Source: Actinomadura syzygii (lineage in GTDB: Bacteria > Actinomycetota > Actinomycetes > Streptosporangiales > Streptosporangiaceae). From it: a DNA stretch of 64,000 nucleotides. Location of the stretch: contig NZ_VSFF01000013.1 of assembly GCF_008085905.1 (NCBI RefSeq), forward strand, positions 248,001-312,000, written 5' to 3'. Below the pieces are notes generated by a model. That model was not told the DNA's origin. It saw only the letters and a list, made by a program, of their open reading frames with translations, and made no database searches. This document shows, in pieces, positions 32,895 to 40,551 of the stretch. Each line of letters starts with the position of its first letter. The first letter of the stretch is position 1. The position numbers were made by a program, and so were the translations under genes.

Positions 32895-34402
32895 TGGCCG
32901 TCCTGCGCGCACGGGACATCGCCAAGTCCTACGGCGGCGTCACCGCCCTCGCGGACGGGACGATCAGCGTCGAGGCCGGCTCGGTGCACGCCCTGCTCGG
33001 CGAGAACGGGGCCGGGAAGTCGACCATGGTGAAGGTGCTGTCCGGGGCGATCCGCCCCGACGGCGGCACCCTCACCCTGGACGGCGAACCCGTCGCCTTC
33101 CGCGACACGGCGGACGCCGTCCGGCACGGGGTGGCGGTCGTGTCGCAGGAGCTGAACCTGTTCCCGGACCTCGACGTCCTCGCCAACCTGTATCCGCTGC
33201 GGGAGCCGCGGCGCGGCCCGTTCCTGAACCGCCGCGCCATGGCCGACGCGGCACGGCCGATCCTCAAGCAGCTCGGCCTGGACGTCGAGCTCCGCACGCT
33301 CGTCCGCGAGCTGTCGCTCGGCCAGCGGCAGCTCGTCGAGATCGCGCGGGCGCTGCTGTCGGAGCCGCGCGTCCTCGTCCTGGACGAGCCGACGTCCGCG
33401 CTCGACCGGGACGGCTCCGACCGGCTGCTCGGCATCCTCCAGGTGCTGCGCGAACGGCAGGTCGGGGTCGTGTTCGTCTCGCACATCCTTGAGGAGGTCA
33501 TGCAGCTCTGCGACACGATCACGGTGCTGCGCGACGGCCGCACCATGCTCAGCGGCGCCGACCGCGCGGACCTCGCCATCGACGACATCCTGTCGGCGAT
33601 GCTCGGGCCGCGGCCGGAGCCGTCGGCGACGCCGGTCCCGCAGATCAAGCAGGCGGAGGGCGAGCTGCGGCTCGACCACGTGGCCGTCGACGGCGTCCTC
33701 GACGACGTCGACCTGGCGGTGCGCGCCGGGGAGGTCGTCGGGGTCGCGGGCCTCGCGGGGGCCGGGCATCTCGCCGTCCTCGAACTGGTCGCCGGGCTGC
33801 GGCGGGCGTCTCGGGGGGACGTCCGACTGCCCGGCGGCCGCCCGGCCCCGCGCGGGCTGCGGCAGGCGATCAAGGGCGGCGTCGCCGTCGTGTCCGGCGA
33901 CCGGCGCGGCCGGGGCCTGATGCTGGACCAGCCGATCTGGCAGAACATCGGCCAGGTCCGCTCGATCGGGCTGAGCCGGGACGGCGTGGTCGTCCGCCGG
34001 GGCGCGCTGCGCTCGCGGGCGCGCGGCCACGTCGAGCGGCTGCGCATCCGCTGCCGCGACGTCGACCAGCGGGTGGGCCTGCTGTCCGGCGGGAACCAGC
34101 AGAAGGTCGTGCTGGCGAAGTGGCTGGACGCGTCCCCGGCCGTCCTGCTGCTGGACGACCCGACCCGCGGCGTGGACGTCGGCGCGAAGGCCGAGATCCA
34201 CGACCTGATCAGGGGCGCCGCCGCGGACGGGGCCGTCGTCCTGCTCGCCTCGACCGACCTGGACGAGCTGACCGAGGTGTGCCACCGCGTGCTCGTCTTC
34301 CACCGCGGCAAGATCGCGGCACGGCTGTCCGGCGACGAGCTCGACCAGCACACGATCGTCCGGGTGTCCAACACGGGCGAGCGCCAGGAGTCGCCCCGCT
34401 AG
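32894..34402 (+). CDS. Sugar ABC transporter ATPase with two nucleotide-binding domains (RbsA/XylG type)
   Basis: A 502-residue double ATPase whose ATG overlaps the TGA of the binding-protein gene by one base. Domain one has Walker A GENGAGKST near residue 38, the signature LSLGQRQLVEIARALL near 140 and Walker B VLVLDEPTSALD. Domain two has a degenerate Walker A (AGLAGAGHLAV), as is usual in this family, but intact LSGGNQQKVVLAKWL and VLLLDDPTRGVDVG. It powers import. The 32-base palindrome just downstream ends the operon. Confidence 0.92.
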   Translation: MAVLRARDIAKSYGGVTALADGTISVEAGSVHALLGENGAGKSTMVKVLSGAIRPDGGTLTLDGEPVAFRDTADAVRHGVAVVSQELNLFPDLDVLANLYPLREPRRGPFLNRRAMADAARPILKQLGLDVELRTLVRELSLGQRQLVEIARALLSEPRVLVLDEPTSALDRDGSDRLLGILQVLRERQVGVVFVSHILEEVMQLCDTITVLRDGRTMLSGADRADLAIDDILSAMLGPRPEPSATPVPQIKQAEGELRLDHVAVDGVLDDVDLAVRAGEVVGVAGLAGAGHLAVLELVAGLRRASRGDVRLPGGRPAPRGLRQAIKGGVAVVSGDRRGRGLMLDQPIWQNIGQVRSIGLSRDGVVVRRGALRSRARGHVERLRIRCRDVDQRVGLLSGGNQQKVVLAKWLDASPAVLLLDDPTRGVDVGAKAEIHDLIRGAAADGAVVLLASTDLDELTEVCHRVLVFHRGKIAARLSGDELDQHTIVRVSNTGERQESPR

Positions 34403-34407
34403 TCGCG

Positions 34408-34439
34408 GGCCTGCCCGCGCCGTACGGCGCGGGCAGGCC
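34408..34439. terminator. Terminator hairpin, perfect 32-base palindrome
   Basis: GGCCTGCCCGCGCC pairs with its complement around GTAC, a perfect palindrome six bases after the ATPase stop. It lies between the convergent ABC operon and the leftward gene at 34548 (109 bases beyond its stop). Confidence 0.8.
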
Positions 34440-34547
34440 GTCGGGCACCCCGAACGCTCCCAGACCGCTCGGCGCATCTCCCGCCCCGTTCAACGAACGC
34501 GCGGCCGAAAGAATCCCCACTCTCGGTGGCGATGTTTCGCGCGAGCG

Positions 34548-36713
34548 TCACCGGCCGGTCGTGACGGCCCGCCGGAGCCACACCCAGCCCGCCAGAAGCA
34601 GCCGCTGCCACTCGGGTTGGAGGACCTGAATCAGCAGGTCATCGCGGACGTCGCGGCATTCCCGGCGGGTGCCCGCCCAGGCTCGGACGAAGGCCGTCAT
34701 GAAGATCCGGAGATTCGGGTCGTGGCCCACCGCCGCCGCGAACATCCAGACGATCCGCGGCCGCAGGTCGGGCCGCGCCACCGCCGTCTCCACCCACAGC
34801 ACCGCCGCCTGCGGGAAGCCGTCGTAGCCGGACGACGACGTACCGGCCTCGGCGAGCATCGCCTCCCGCCACGGGGCCGGGCACGCGCGCGGGTCGAGCG
34901 CGCCGGGGCCCGTCAGCATCAGCGCGCATCCGGCCGCGTCCCGGTCCGCCGCGAGGCGGATGAACAGGGACGTCCCGAGGGCCCTCCGGGGTGCGGCCTC
35001 CTCGTGCGGGCGCTCGTCGGCGTTCCCGGCCCACGCCAGCGCCGCGCCGATCACCTCGTGCCGGTGGTGGACGGCCAGTTCCCGCGCCGCGTCCAGCGCC
35101 ACCGCGCGGATCCGTCCGCCGCCCCGGCAGGCGAGATGGTCGATCACCTCAAGGGGCCCGCGCGCCGACCCGGGCGGCAGCAGGTCGAGCATCAGCCGCA
35201 GCCCCACCCGGGCCCGGCGCGAACCGTCCTGGCCCGTGGTGAGCTGGACGGACGACAGGCACCAGTCCCGCGCGGCGGCGAAGACGGCGCGCGGATGGGT
35301 GCTCGCCAGCGCCCGTGCCACCTCCACCACCTCGTCCTGCACCTGCTCGTTGCCGTGGGTGGCGAGGTGCTTGAGCCGGGTCAGCGCGATCGTCACGTGG
35401 GTCAGCCCGAGCACCTGGCACACGCGCGCCACGGTCAGCTTCAAGGTCTGCGGCGCCTGCCGGTACCTGGACCACTCGTACAGCGCCCTGCGCACCCGGC
35501 CCCCGACGAGAGGGTGCAGGCAGGTCCGGGCGAGCGCGATGTAGGACAGGTCCGCCGACCGGTGGCGGTCCCCCGCCCACGCCTCCGCCATCTGGACGAT
35601 CTTCTCCACCGAGCCGTGCTCGGCCGCGAGGTCGGCGAAGACCTCGACGAGCTTCGCGCGCAGCTCCCCGCTGAGCGTCACGACCTCGTCGGTGGGCAGC
35701 GCCGACAGCCAGGACAGCAGGTCCAGACGCGCCAGCGGGTAGTCGTCCCAGACGTGCCGCAGGACGGACTCGGCGAAGCCGTGGCGGCGGAACCCGATCC
35801 GCTCGTCGAGGCGGTCCGCGCCGAGCAGCTCGGCGAGCCCGGTGGACGGGCACCACGCCAGCCCGCCGCCCTCCACCCTGATCCCGAGCTGCCGGGCGAG
35901 CGACAGCGCGGCCCCGTAGACGCTCGTCTCGTCCGCGGGCGCGATCGTCGCGGCGGCGACCAGCAGCGTCTGGTCCTGGAACCCCGGATGGTCGGCGAAC
36001 CAGCCGGTCAGCTGCTCCTTCCAGCGCAGGTAGGCCCGCTCGACCTCGCGCTCGTCGGCGGTGGCGACGACGAGGTCGGCGAGCCGCCGCGCGTCCCCGG
36101 GCGTCGCCAGCTTGAGCAGTTCGGCGGCGCGCGGCCAGTGCGGCCAGTGCGTGCCGCCGAGGCCGCAGCGCTCCAGCCGGCGCCGGAAGACGGCCATGGC
36201 GGACGGCGGCTCCACCGACACCGCCGGAAGGAACTCGGCGTACCGGCCCTGCTCGGCCTCGCCGCCCACGACCAGCAGGAACCCGCCGGACGCGCGGACC
36301 GCCTCCAGGCACGACCGCAGCCGCGACTCGCCCTCGTCCGCCGCCCGCACCAGGTAGCCGCGCTCCGCGCCGGAGATCTCCTGCACGTCGTCCTCCCCGG
36401 CGGAGAACAGGTGGATCGGCAGGCCGGAGCGGAGCTCGCGCAGCGCCGCGATCCCGGTCGTCGCCACGCCCGCGCCCTCGGGCCCGGCGAGCGCGATCGC
36501 GTGGTGGCGGCGCAGGACGTCCACGATCACGTCGTGGTTGCGCGCCCGCACGTAGCCCGCGACGCGGTCGGCGATCTCGCCCTCCGACAGGACCATCGAC
36601 GGGCGTCCGCGCACGAAGCGGAGCTGGTTGACGACCAGGTCGCGGGACACCGTGTTCCCGACGACGTTCTGGCTGTCGTCGCCGACGATGGTGAGGTCGT
36701 CCAACGCCGTCAT
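34548..36713 (-). CDS. NLR-like large protein with degenerate P-loop and N-terminal amyloid-type motif
   Basis: A 721-residue protein. Residues 8-26 hold TIVGDDSQNVVGNTVSRDL, a short motif repeated almost exactly at the C-terminus of the preceding cyclase-like protein. Near residue 77 is a Walker A-like GPEGAGVATTG in which the lysine is absent, next to strongly hydrophobic strands; the rest is helical and leucine-rich, with regular HEAT/TPR-like patterns (for example RYRQAPQTLKLTVARVCQVL, LACRGGGRIRAVALDAARELAV). The ATG at 36713 overlaps the stop of the cyclase-like gene (ATGA). The layout (signalling motif, NTPase-like core, repeats) recalls bacterial NLR/STAND defence proteins. Function is inferred; I recognise no exact family. 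Confidence 0.6.
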   Translation of the reverse strand: MTALDDLTIVGDDSQNVVGNTVSRDLVVNQLRFVRGRPSMVLSEGEIADRVAGYVRARNHDVIVDVLRRHHAIALAGPEGAGVATTGIAALRELRSGLPIHLFSAGEDDVQEISGAERGYLVRAADEGESRLRSCLEAVRASGGFLLVVGGEAEQGRYAEFLPAVSVEPPSAMAVFRRRLERCGLGGTHWPHWPRAAELLKLATPGDARRLADLVVATADEREVERAYLRWKEQLTGWFADHPGFQDQTLLVAAATIAPADETSVYGAALSLARQLGIRVEGGGLAWCPSTGLAELLGADRLDERIGFRRHGFAESVLRHVWDDYPLARLDLLSWLSALPTDEVVTLSGELRAKLVEVFADLAAEHGSVEKIVQMAEAWAGDRHRSADLSYIALARTCLHPLVGGRVRRALYEWSRYRQAPQTLKLTVARVCQVLGLTHVTIALTRLKHLATHGNEQVQDEVVEVARALASTHPRAVFAAARDWCLSSVQLTTGQDGSRRARVGLRLMLDLLPPGSARGPLEVIDHLACRGGGRIRAVALDAARELAVHHRHEVIGAALAWAGNADERPHEEAAPRRALGTSLFIRLAADRDAAGCALMLTGPGALDPRACPAPWREAMLAEAGTSSSGYDGFPQAAVLWVETAVARPDLRPRIVWMFAAAVGHDPNLRIFMTAFVRAWAGTRRECRDVRDDLLIQVLQPEWQRLLLAGWVWLRRAVTTGR

Positions 36714-37468
36714 CGCCGCTCCTGCCGGAGGTCGCCGCCCACGATGTTGCCGATCGCGTTCTGGGTGCCGTCGCCGCTGATCGTGACGCCGTTGAGCGTG
36801 ACGCCGCCGCCGGACGGCCCGGCGGGCCCCGGCCTCCGGACCTCGGGCCCGTCCGCCGCGTCCGGCGGTTCGTCGACGGCGGACGGCGTCGGCACGTACA
36901 GGTAGGCCGGACGGTCGAACCGCTTCACCCTGACCTGGACGCGGGTGAACTGGCTCTCCCGCAGCCTGGTCCGCCCGCCCGCGACGTAGGCGGCGAACAG
37001 GTCCGCCGAGACGATGAAGGCGGTGAAGGTGACCTCCGGGTCGCTGCGGCTCAGGACGTCCCGCAGCGGGGCGGCGTCGAGGAGGCGGTTGACGTCGATG
37101 GTCGCCGTCGAGATGCCGGGGGCCTCGGGACGCTCGTCGTCCACGAGCCCCATGTGCAGGGCCGCCCGCAGGCGCAGGTGGAGCCCGCGGGCCCGCAGGC
37201 GCGGCGCGGCGGCCGCCAGCGCGTTCTGTAACCGGCGCGGGAACGGGTCGATCAGCGCGGGCGCCGCCTCCAGCGGCAGGATCGCGAGGATCCCGTCGCC
37301 GGTGCTCTCCATGAACCGGACGTTCTCCCACGTCTCGCCCAGCCCGCTCTTCCGGCAGGCGGTCTTGACGGCCCGGCGGATCTCGTCGTGGACCGTCCGG
37401 AGGTCGACGTCGCGATGCGCGCTGAACCTCTCGGCGTCGACGACGAGCAGTGCACGGAACGCTTCCAC
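36710..37468 (-). CDS. Class III nucleotidyl-cyclase-like protein with C-terminal amyloid-type motif
   Basis: A 252-residue protein. The cyclase fold is suggested by RALLVVDAERFS (first metal aspartate D11) and MESTGDGILAIL (second metal aspartate D58), followed by LRAALHMGLV and VNRLLDAAPL. Both metal aspartates are kept; I could not find the usual transition-state Asn/Arg pair, so activity is uncertain. After a Pro/Gly linker (200-222) the last 25 residues contain TISGDGTQNAIGNIVGGDL, nearly identical to the N-terminal motif of the next protein. Similar proteins are common in actinobacteria ahead of NTPase-type effectors. Pairing with a CRP-like gene 66 bases upstream suggests a nucleotide signal, which is inferred. 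Confidence 0.6.
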   Translation of the reverse strand: MEAFRALLVVDAERFSAHRDVDLRTVHDEIRRAVKTACRKSGLGETWENVRFMESTGDGILAILPLEAAPALIDPFPRRLQNALAAAAPRLRARGLHLRLRAALHMGLVDDERPEAPGISTATIDVNRLLDAAPLRDVLSRSDPEVTFTAFIVSADLFAAYVAGGRTRLRESQFTRVQVRVKRFDRPAYLYVPTPSAVDEPPDAADGPEVRRPGPAGPSGGGVTLNGVTISGDGTQNAIGNIVGGDLRQERR

Positions 37469-37534
37469 GGATTCTCCTCAGGAGGTCGATTCTCACCAAC
37501 CTTGCGGACGATCCGCCGGGGGCACTGTCGGTTT

Positions 37535-38200
37535 TCAGACAGAGCCGCGTCCCGATGCGGCCAGCGCGCGCAGCCGGGGCAGGTCGGTGATCACCGTGCG
37601 GCCGCGCTCGGTGCTGACGACGCCGAGCGCCCGCAGCCTGGCCAGCTCCCCGGCCACGACGCCGCGCGACAGCCCGACCGCCTGGCCGATCTGCGTCTGG
37701 CCGAGCCCGACGTCCACCGTGCCGCCCCCATCGTCGCCGCCGGGGACCGCGAGCCGCAGCAGCGCCCGGACGACGCGGGGCCCGGCGGGCAGCGCGGCCG
37801 TCTCCGCGCGCCACTCCTCCCCTTCCCGGAGGCGCCGCATCGCCCGGCGCAGCAGTTCCTCCTCGGCGTTGGACTCGCGCAGCAGGTCGCGGAACCGTTT
37901 CGCGGACAGGGACCGCACGGTGCACGGGTCGATCGCCACGACCGTCGCCGAGCGGCCGTCCCCGCCGAGGACGCCGACCTCGCCGAGCAGCTCGCCCGGA
38001 CCGCGGACGGCGAGGAGCAGCACCTCGCCGTCCGGCAGCGTGAGCAGCGCCTTCACCCGGCCCGACATGAGCAGCAGGACGTGCGAGGCCGGGTCGCCCT
38101 GCCGGAGCAGGACCTCGCCCGCGCGGCAGCGCCGCAGCGTGCCCTTCGCGACGAGCAGTTCCCAGGTGCGGGCCGAGACGCCCGCGGGTTCGGGACTCAT
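37535..38200 (-). CDS. CRP/FNR-family transcriptional regulator
   Basis: A 221-residue protein with an N-terminal cyclic-nucleotide-binding domain (LRRCRAGEVLLRQGDPASHVLLLMSGRV; then GPGELLGEVGVLGGDGRSATV, where the phosphate-binding cassette keeps GELLGE but the following RS resembles RSA of cAMP binders) and a C-terminal winged helix (GLGQTQIGQAVGLSRGVVAGELARLRALGVV). It is the first of three leftward genes, 66 bases before the cyclase-like gene. A cyclic nucleotide made by the neighbour could be its ligand, or it may sense another signal. It is divergent from the LLM gene at 38266; the 65-base region between them carries a KstR-type box. Confidence 0.88.
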   Translation of the reverse strand: MSPEPAGVSARTWELLVAKGTLRRCRAGEVLLRQGDPASHVLLLMSGRVKALLTLPDGEVLLLAVRGPGELLGEVGVLGGDGRSATVVAIDPCTVRSLSAKRFRDLLRESNAEEELLRRAMRRLREGEEWRAETAALPAGPRVVRALLRLAVPGGDDGGGTVDVGLGQTQIGQAVGLSRGVVAGELARLRALGVVSTERGRTVITDLPRLRALAASGRGSV

Positions 38201-38241
38201 GGGGCAATGATGCTCCCCCGAGGCCCGGTCTGGCAGCCAAG

Positions 38242-38255
38242 TGAAACACGTTCTA
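38242..38255. promoter_or_regulatory. KstR-type operator, exact match
   Basis: TGAAACACGTTCTA fits TnnAACnnGTTnnA at every fixed position and lies only 10 bases before the ATG of the LLM-type oxidoreductase, overlapping where a leaderless or near-leaderless promoter would be. Confidence 0.7.
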
Positions 38256-38265
38256 GTATGCGGGG

Positions 38266-39129
38266 ATGAGGTTCACCTATGCCGAGGCGATGACCGATCC
38301 GTCGTTTTATCTGCCGCTCGCCAAGGCGGCGGAGGACGCCGGGTACACGAGCGTGTCGGTGGCGGACTCGCTCGTCTATCCGAAGGAGTCCGACTCGGTT
38401 TATCCCTATACCGCGGACGGGAACCGGGAGTTCCTCGAGGACAAGGCGTTCATCGAGACGTTCACGCTGATCGCGGCGATGGGGGCGGTGACCTCGACGA
38501 TCAGGTTCACGCCGTTCGTGCTCAAGCTGCCCGTCCGGCCGCCCGTGCTGGTGGCGAAGCAGGCGACCTCGGTCGCGTGCCTGACCGGCGGGCGGCTCGG
38601 GCTCGGCGTCGGGCTCAGCCCGTGGCGGGAGGACTTCGCGGCCATGGGCGTCCCGTGGGAGCGGCGCGGGCGGCGGATGGACGAGGCCATCGACATCGTG
38701 CGGGGGCTGAGCGGCGGCGGCTACTTCGAGTACCGCGGCGAGTTCTTCGACGTCCCGGCGATCAAGATGACGCCCGCCCGGCCGTTCCCGATCCTGGTCG
38801 GCGGGCACAGCGAGGCGGCGCTGCGCCGGGCCGTCGTGCGCGGGGACGGCTGGATGCACGCGGGCGGCGGCGACGACCTCGACGGACTCCTAGCCAAGCT
38901 GAACCGGATACGCGCCGAGGAGGGAAAGGCGGACGCCCCGTTCGAGATCCACGTGATCTCCCCGGACGCCTACACCCCGGACGGCGTCAAGCGGCTCGCC
39001 GACAAGGGCGTCACGGACGTGATCGTCGGCTTCCGCTCGCCCTACCGGAAAGGCCCCGACCCCGAGCCGCTCGCCAAGAAGATCGAAAAGCTCGGGCGGT
39101 TCGCCGAGAACGTCATCGCCCGCACCTGA
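38266..39129 (+). CDS. LLM-class F420-dependent oxidoreductase
   Basis: A 287-residue TIM-barrel protein of the bacterial luciferase-like family. The start MRFTYAEAMTD with GYTSVSVADSL, the KQATSVACLTGGRLGLGVGLSPW segment near residue 100 and FPILVGGHSEAALRRA near 170 are typical of F420-dependent LLM oxidoreductases. Mycobacterial Rv3520c, a KstR-regulated member of the cholesterol cluster, has the same motifs (compare LVAKQATS and PILVGGH). GGGG lies close before the ATG. It precedes a SnoaL-like gene after 20 bases and has its own KstR-type box, which I take as evidence for a steroid role. Confidence 0.88.
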   Translation: MRFTYAEAMTDPSFYLPLAKAAEDAGYTSVSVADSLVYPKESDSVYPYTADGNREFLEDKAFIETFTLIAAMGAVTSTIRFTPFVLKLPVRPPVLVAKQATSVACLTGGRLGLGVGLSPWREDFAAMGVPWERRGRRMDEAIDIVRGLSGGGYFEYRGEFFDVPAIKMTPARPFPILVGGHSEAALRRAVVRGDGWMHAGGGDDLDGLLAKLNRIRAEEGKADAPFEIHVISPDAYTPDGVKRLADKGVTDVIVGFRSPYRKGPDPEPLAKKIEKLGRFAENVIART

Positions 39130-39132
39130 AAC

Positions 39133-39146
39133 GAGAACACGTTATA
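39133..39146. promoter_or_regulatory. KstR-type operator, one mismatch
   Basis: GAGAACACGTTATA fits TnnAACnnGTTnnA except for G in place of the first T. It lies in the 20-base gap between the LLM gene and the SnoaL-like gene, 3 bases before the latter's start, so it would act as a second, internal operator. Confidence 0.55.
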
Positions 39147-39149
39147 GCA

Positions 39150-39593
39150 ATGCATGCCGTCAATTGGCTCGCCCCGGACGCGGACCATCCGGCCCGCCGC
39201 GCCGCCCGCGCCTCCATGTCCGCCGTCGTCGCCGGCCGCCGGGACGACTGGCTCGCCCTCTTCGCCCCGGACGCCCTGGTCGAGGACCCGGTCGGCCCGT
39301 CCTTCCTCGACCCCGCGGGCCGCGGCCACCGGGGCCGCGCCGCGCTCGAAGCCTTCTGGGACCAATTCATCGCCGCCGTCGACGAATTCCGGTTCAGCGT
39401 CGCCGACTCGTTCGCCAACGGCCCGTGCTGCGCCAACGTCGCCACCATCACGACCATCACGAACGGCGCCGCGATGACGATCGACTGCGTTCTCGTTTAC
39501 ACCGTGGACGACGCCGGGTTGATCACGTCCCTGCGCGCGCACTGGGAGCCCGGGCGCGCCATGGCGACCCTCGGGACGGCCGCGCCGCGCTGA
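39150..39593 (+). CDS. SnoaL-like / nuclear transport factor 2-fold protein
   Basis: A 147-residue protein with the cone-shaped NTF2 fold pattern: an N-terminal helical part (RRAARASMSAVVAGRRDDWLALFAPDALVEDP), a central HRGRAALEAFWDQFIAAV and a beta-strand rich C-terminus ending in LRAHWEP. SnoaL-like and ketosteroid-isomerase-like enzymes share this fold; catalytic residues cannot be assigned with confidence, although acidic residues such as those in FAPDALVEDP line the cavity in relatives. Its position right after an LLM oxidoreductase and a KstR-type box favours action on a steroid intermediate. Confidence 0.78.
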   Translation: MHAVNWLAPDADHPARRAARASMSAVVAGRRDDWLALFAPDALVEDPVGPSFLDPAGRGHRGRAALEAFWDQFIAAVDEFRFSVADSFANGPCCANVATITTITNGAAMTIDCVLVYTVDDAGLITSLRAHWEPGRAMATLGTAAPR

Positions 39594-39765
39594 CGGTGGC
39601 AACTTCTCGCCCGATTGGCGGGCCCGATTCGGCGTAGACGTACCAAGCACGCAAGTACGTAGACCATAATTTCCGGGAAAAGAACATCCGCGTCCCGACA
39701 GGTCTTTGCAGTTGCATGACGCGTGCGCTGACGGGCGGCGGCCAACCCGTGAGAGAAAAACGGCG

Positions 39766-40476
39766 ATGACCCCGACAATCAAGGCCGTCCTGTTCGATCT
39801 GGACGGCACACTCGTCGATCACGACACCGCAGCCGCGATCGCGCTCACCCGGGCACTCGGGTCACTTTCCCCATCGCTCGACCAGACGCGCGCGAGGCGA
39901 AGGTGGAAGGAACTCGAAGAAGAGGCGGTCCAGCATTACCTGGCCGGGCGCCTGACGTTCACCGAGCAGCGGCGGCTGCGGATCACGTCCCTCGCGTCCG
40001 AACTCGGGCTCGGTACCTGGGACGCCCGGCGCGCCGACGCCTGGTTCGACGGCTATCTGCGCCATTACGAATCGGCGTGGCGCGTGTATCCCGACGTCCG
40101 CCCGATGCTGGACGCGCTCGCCGAACGGCACCCGCGGCTGCGGCTCGGCGTCCTGACGAATGGCGACGCCGATCAGCAGCGGGAGAAACTCCGCCGGGTC
40201 GGGCTCGCCGAAAGGCTGCCCGAGATGATCACTTCGAGCGAGACCGGCGACACCAAGCCGAGCCCGAAGATCTTCCATGACGGGTGTGCCCGGCTCGGAC
40301 TCGCCCCGCCCCAGGTCGCCTATGTCGGGGACCGGCTGCACACCGACGCCATCGCCGCCGCGAAGGCGGGCCTGCGCGGCGTCTGGCTCAATCGCAAGGA
40401 TGACCCGACGCCGACCGGGCCGCCCGTCATCCGGTCCCTCGACGAACTTCCGGCCCTTCTCGCCACGATCGCCTGA
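39766..40476 (+). CDS. HAD-superfamily hydrolase
   Basis: A 236-residue haloacid-dehalogenase-fold phosphatase. Motif I is VLFDLDGTLVDHD with the nucleophile and acid aspartates at residues 11 and 13, motif II VLTNGD near 130, motif III lysine in TGDTKPSPKIF and motif IV YVGDRLHTDAIAA near 185. The cap is a four-helix insert, subclass IA. Such enzymes hydrolyse small phosphate esters; substrate unknown. The upstream stretch (39594-39765) holds an inverted repeat ACGTAC ... GTACGT at 39638-39660. The gene is translated from an ATG 7 bases after GAGAGA. Confidence 0.9.
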   Translation: MTPTIKAVLFDLDGTLVDHDTAAAIALTRALGSLSPSLDQTRARRRWKELEEEAVQHYLAGRLTFTEQRRLRITSLASELGLGTWDARRADAWFDGYLRHYESAWRVYPDVRPMLDALAERHPRLRLGVLTNGDADQQREKLRRVGLAERLPEMITSSETGDTKPSPKIFHDGCARLGLAPPQVAYVGDRLHTDAIAAAKAGLRGVWLNRKDDPTPTGPPVIRSLDELPALLATIA

Positions 40477-40530
40477 CCGCAAGACCGGCTGACCGCGTGA
40501 CCGGCTGACCGCGTGACCGCCTGACCGCGG
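40473..40530. repeat. Imperfect 16-base tandem repeat
   Basis: Three full units and a partial unit (CTGACCGCAAGACCGG, CTGACCGCGTGACCGG, CTGACCGCGTGACCGC, CTGACCGCGG) begin in the stop codon of the HAD gene and fill the gap to the next promoter. Units 2 and 3 differ in one base. Origin by slippage is likely. Confidence 0.85.
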
Positions 40531-40551
40531 AGGCGCCGCTATGGTGCCTCC

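Noticed and set aside
34617..36905. A 762-codon plus-strand frame opposite the NLR-like gene.
   Set aside because: Composition (Arg, Val, Gly, Pro-rich, no hydrophobic periodicity) marks it as a shadow.
34548..38249. A 1233-codon frame extending the NLR-like gene across the cyclase and CRP genes.
   Set aside because: The extension is antisense-like and overlaps two clear genes; the ATG at 36713 is coupled to the cyclase-like stop.
39638..39660. ACGTAC ... GTACGT inverted repeat before the HAD gene as a terminator or operator.
   Set aside because: The arms are six bases with 11 between and no further support; it is mentioned only in the HAD entry.
40473..40530. The tandem repeat as a CRISPR array.
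   Set aside because: Units are 16 bases, contiguous and without spacers.
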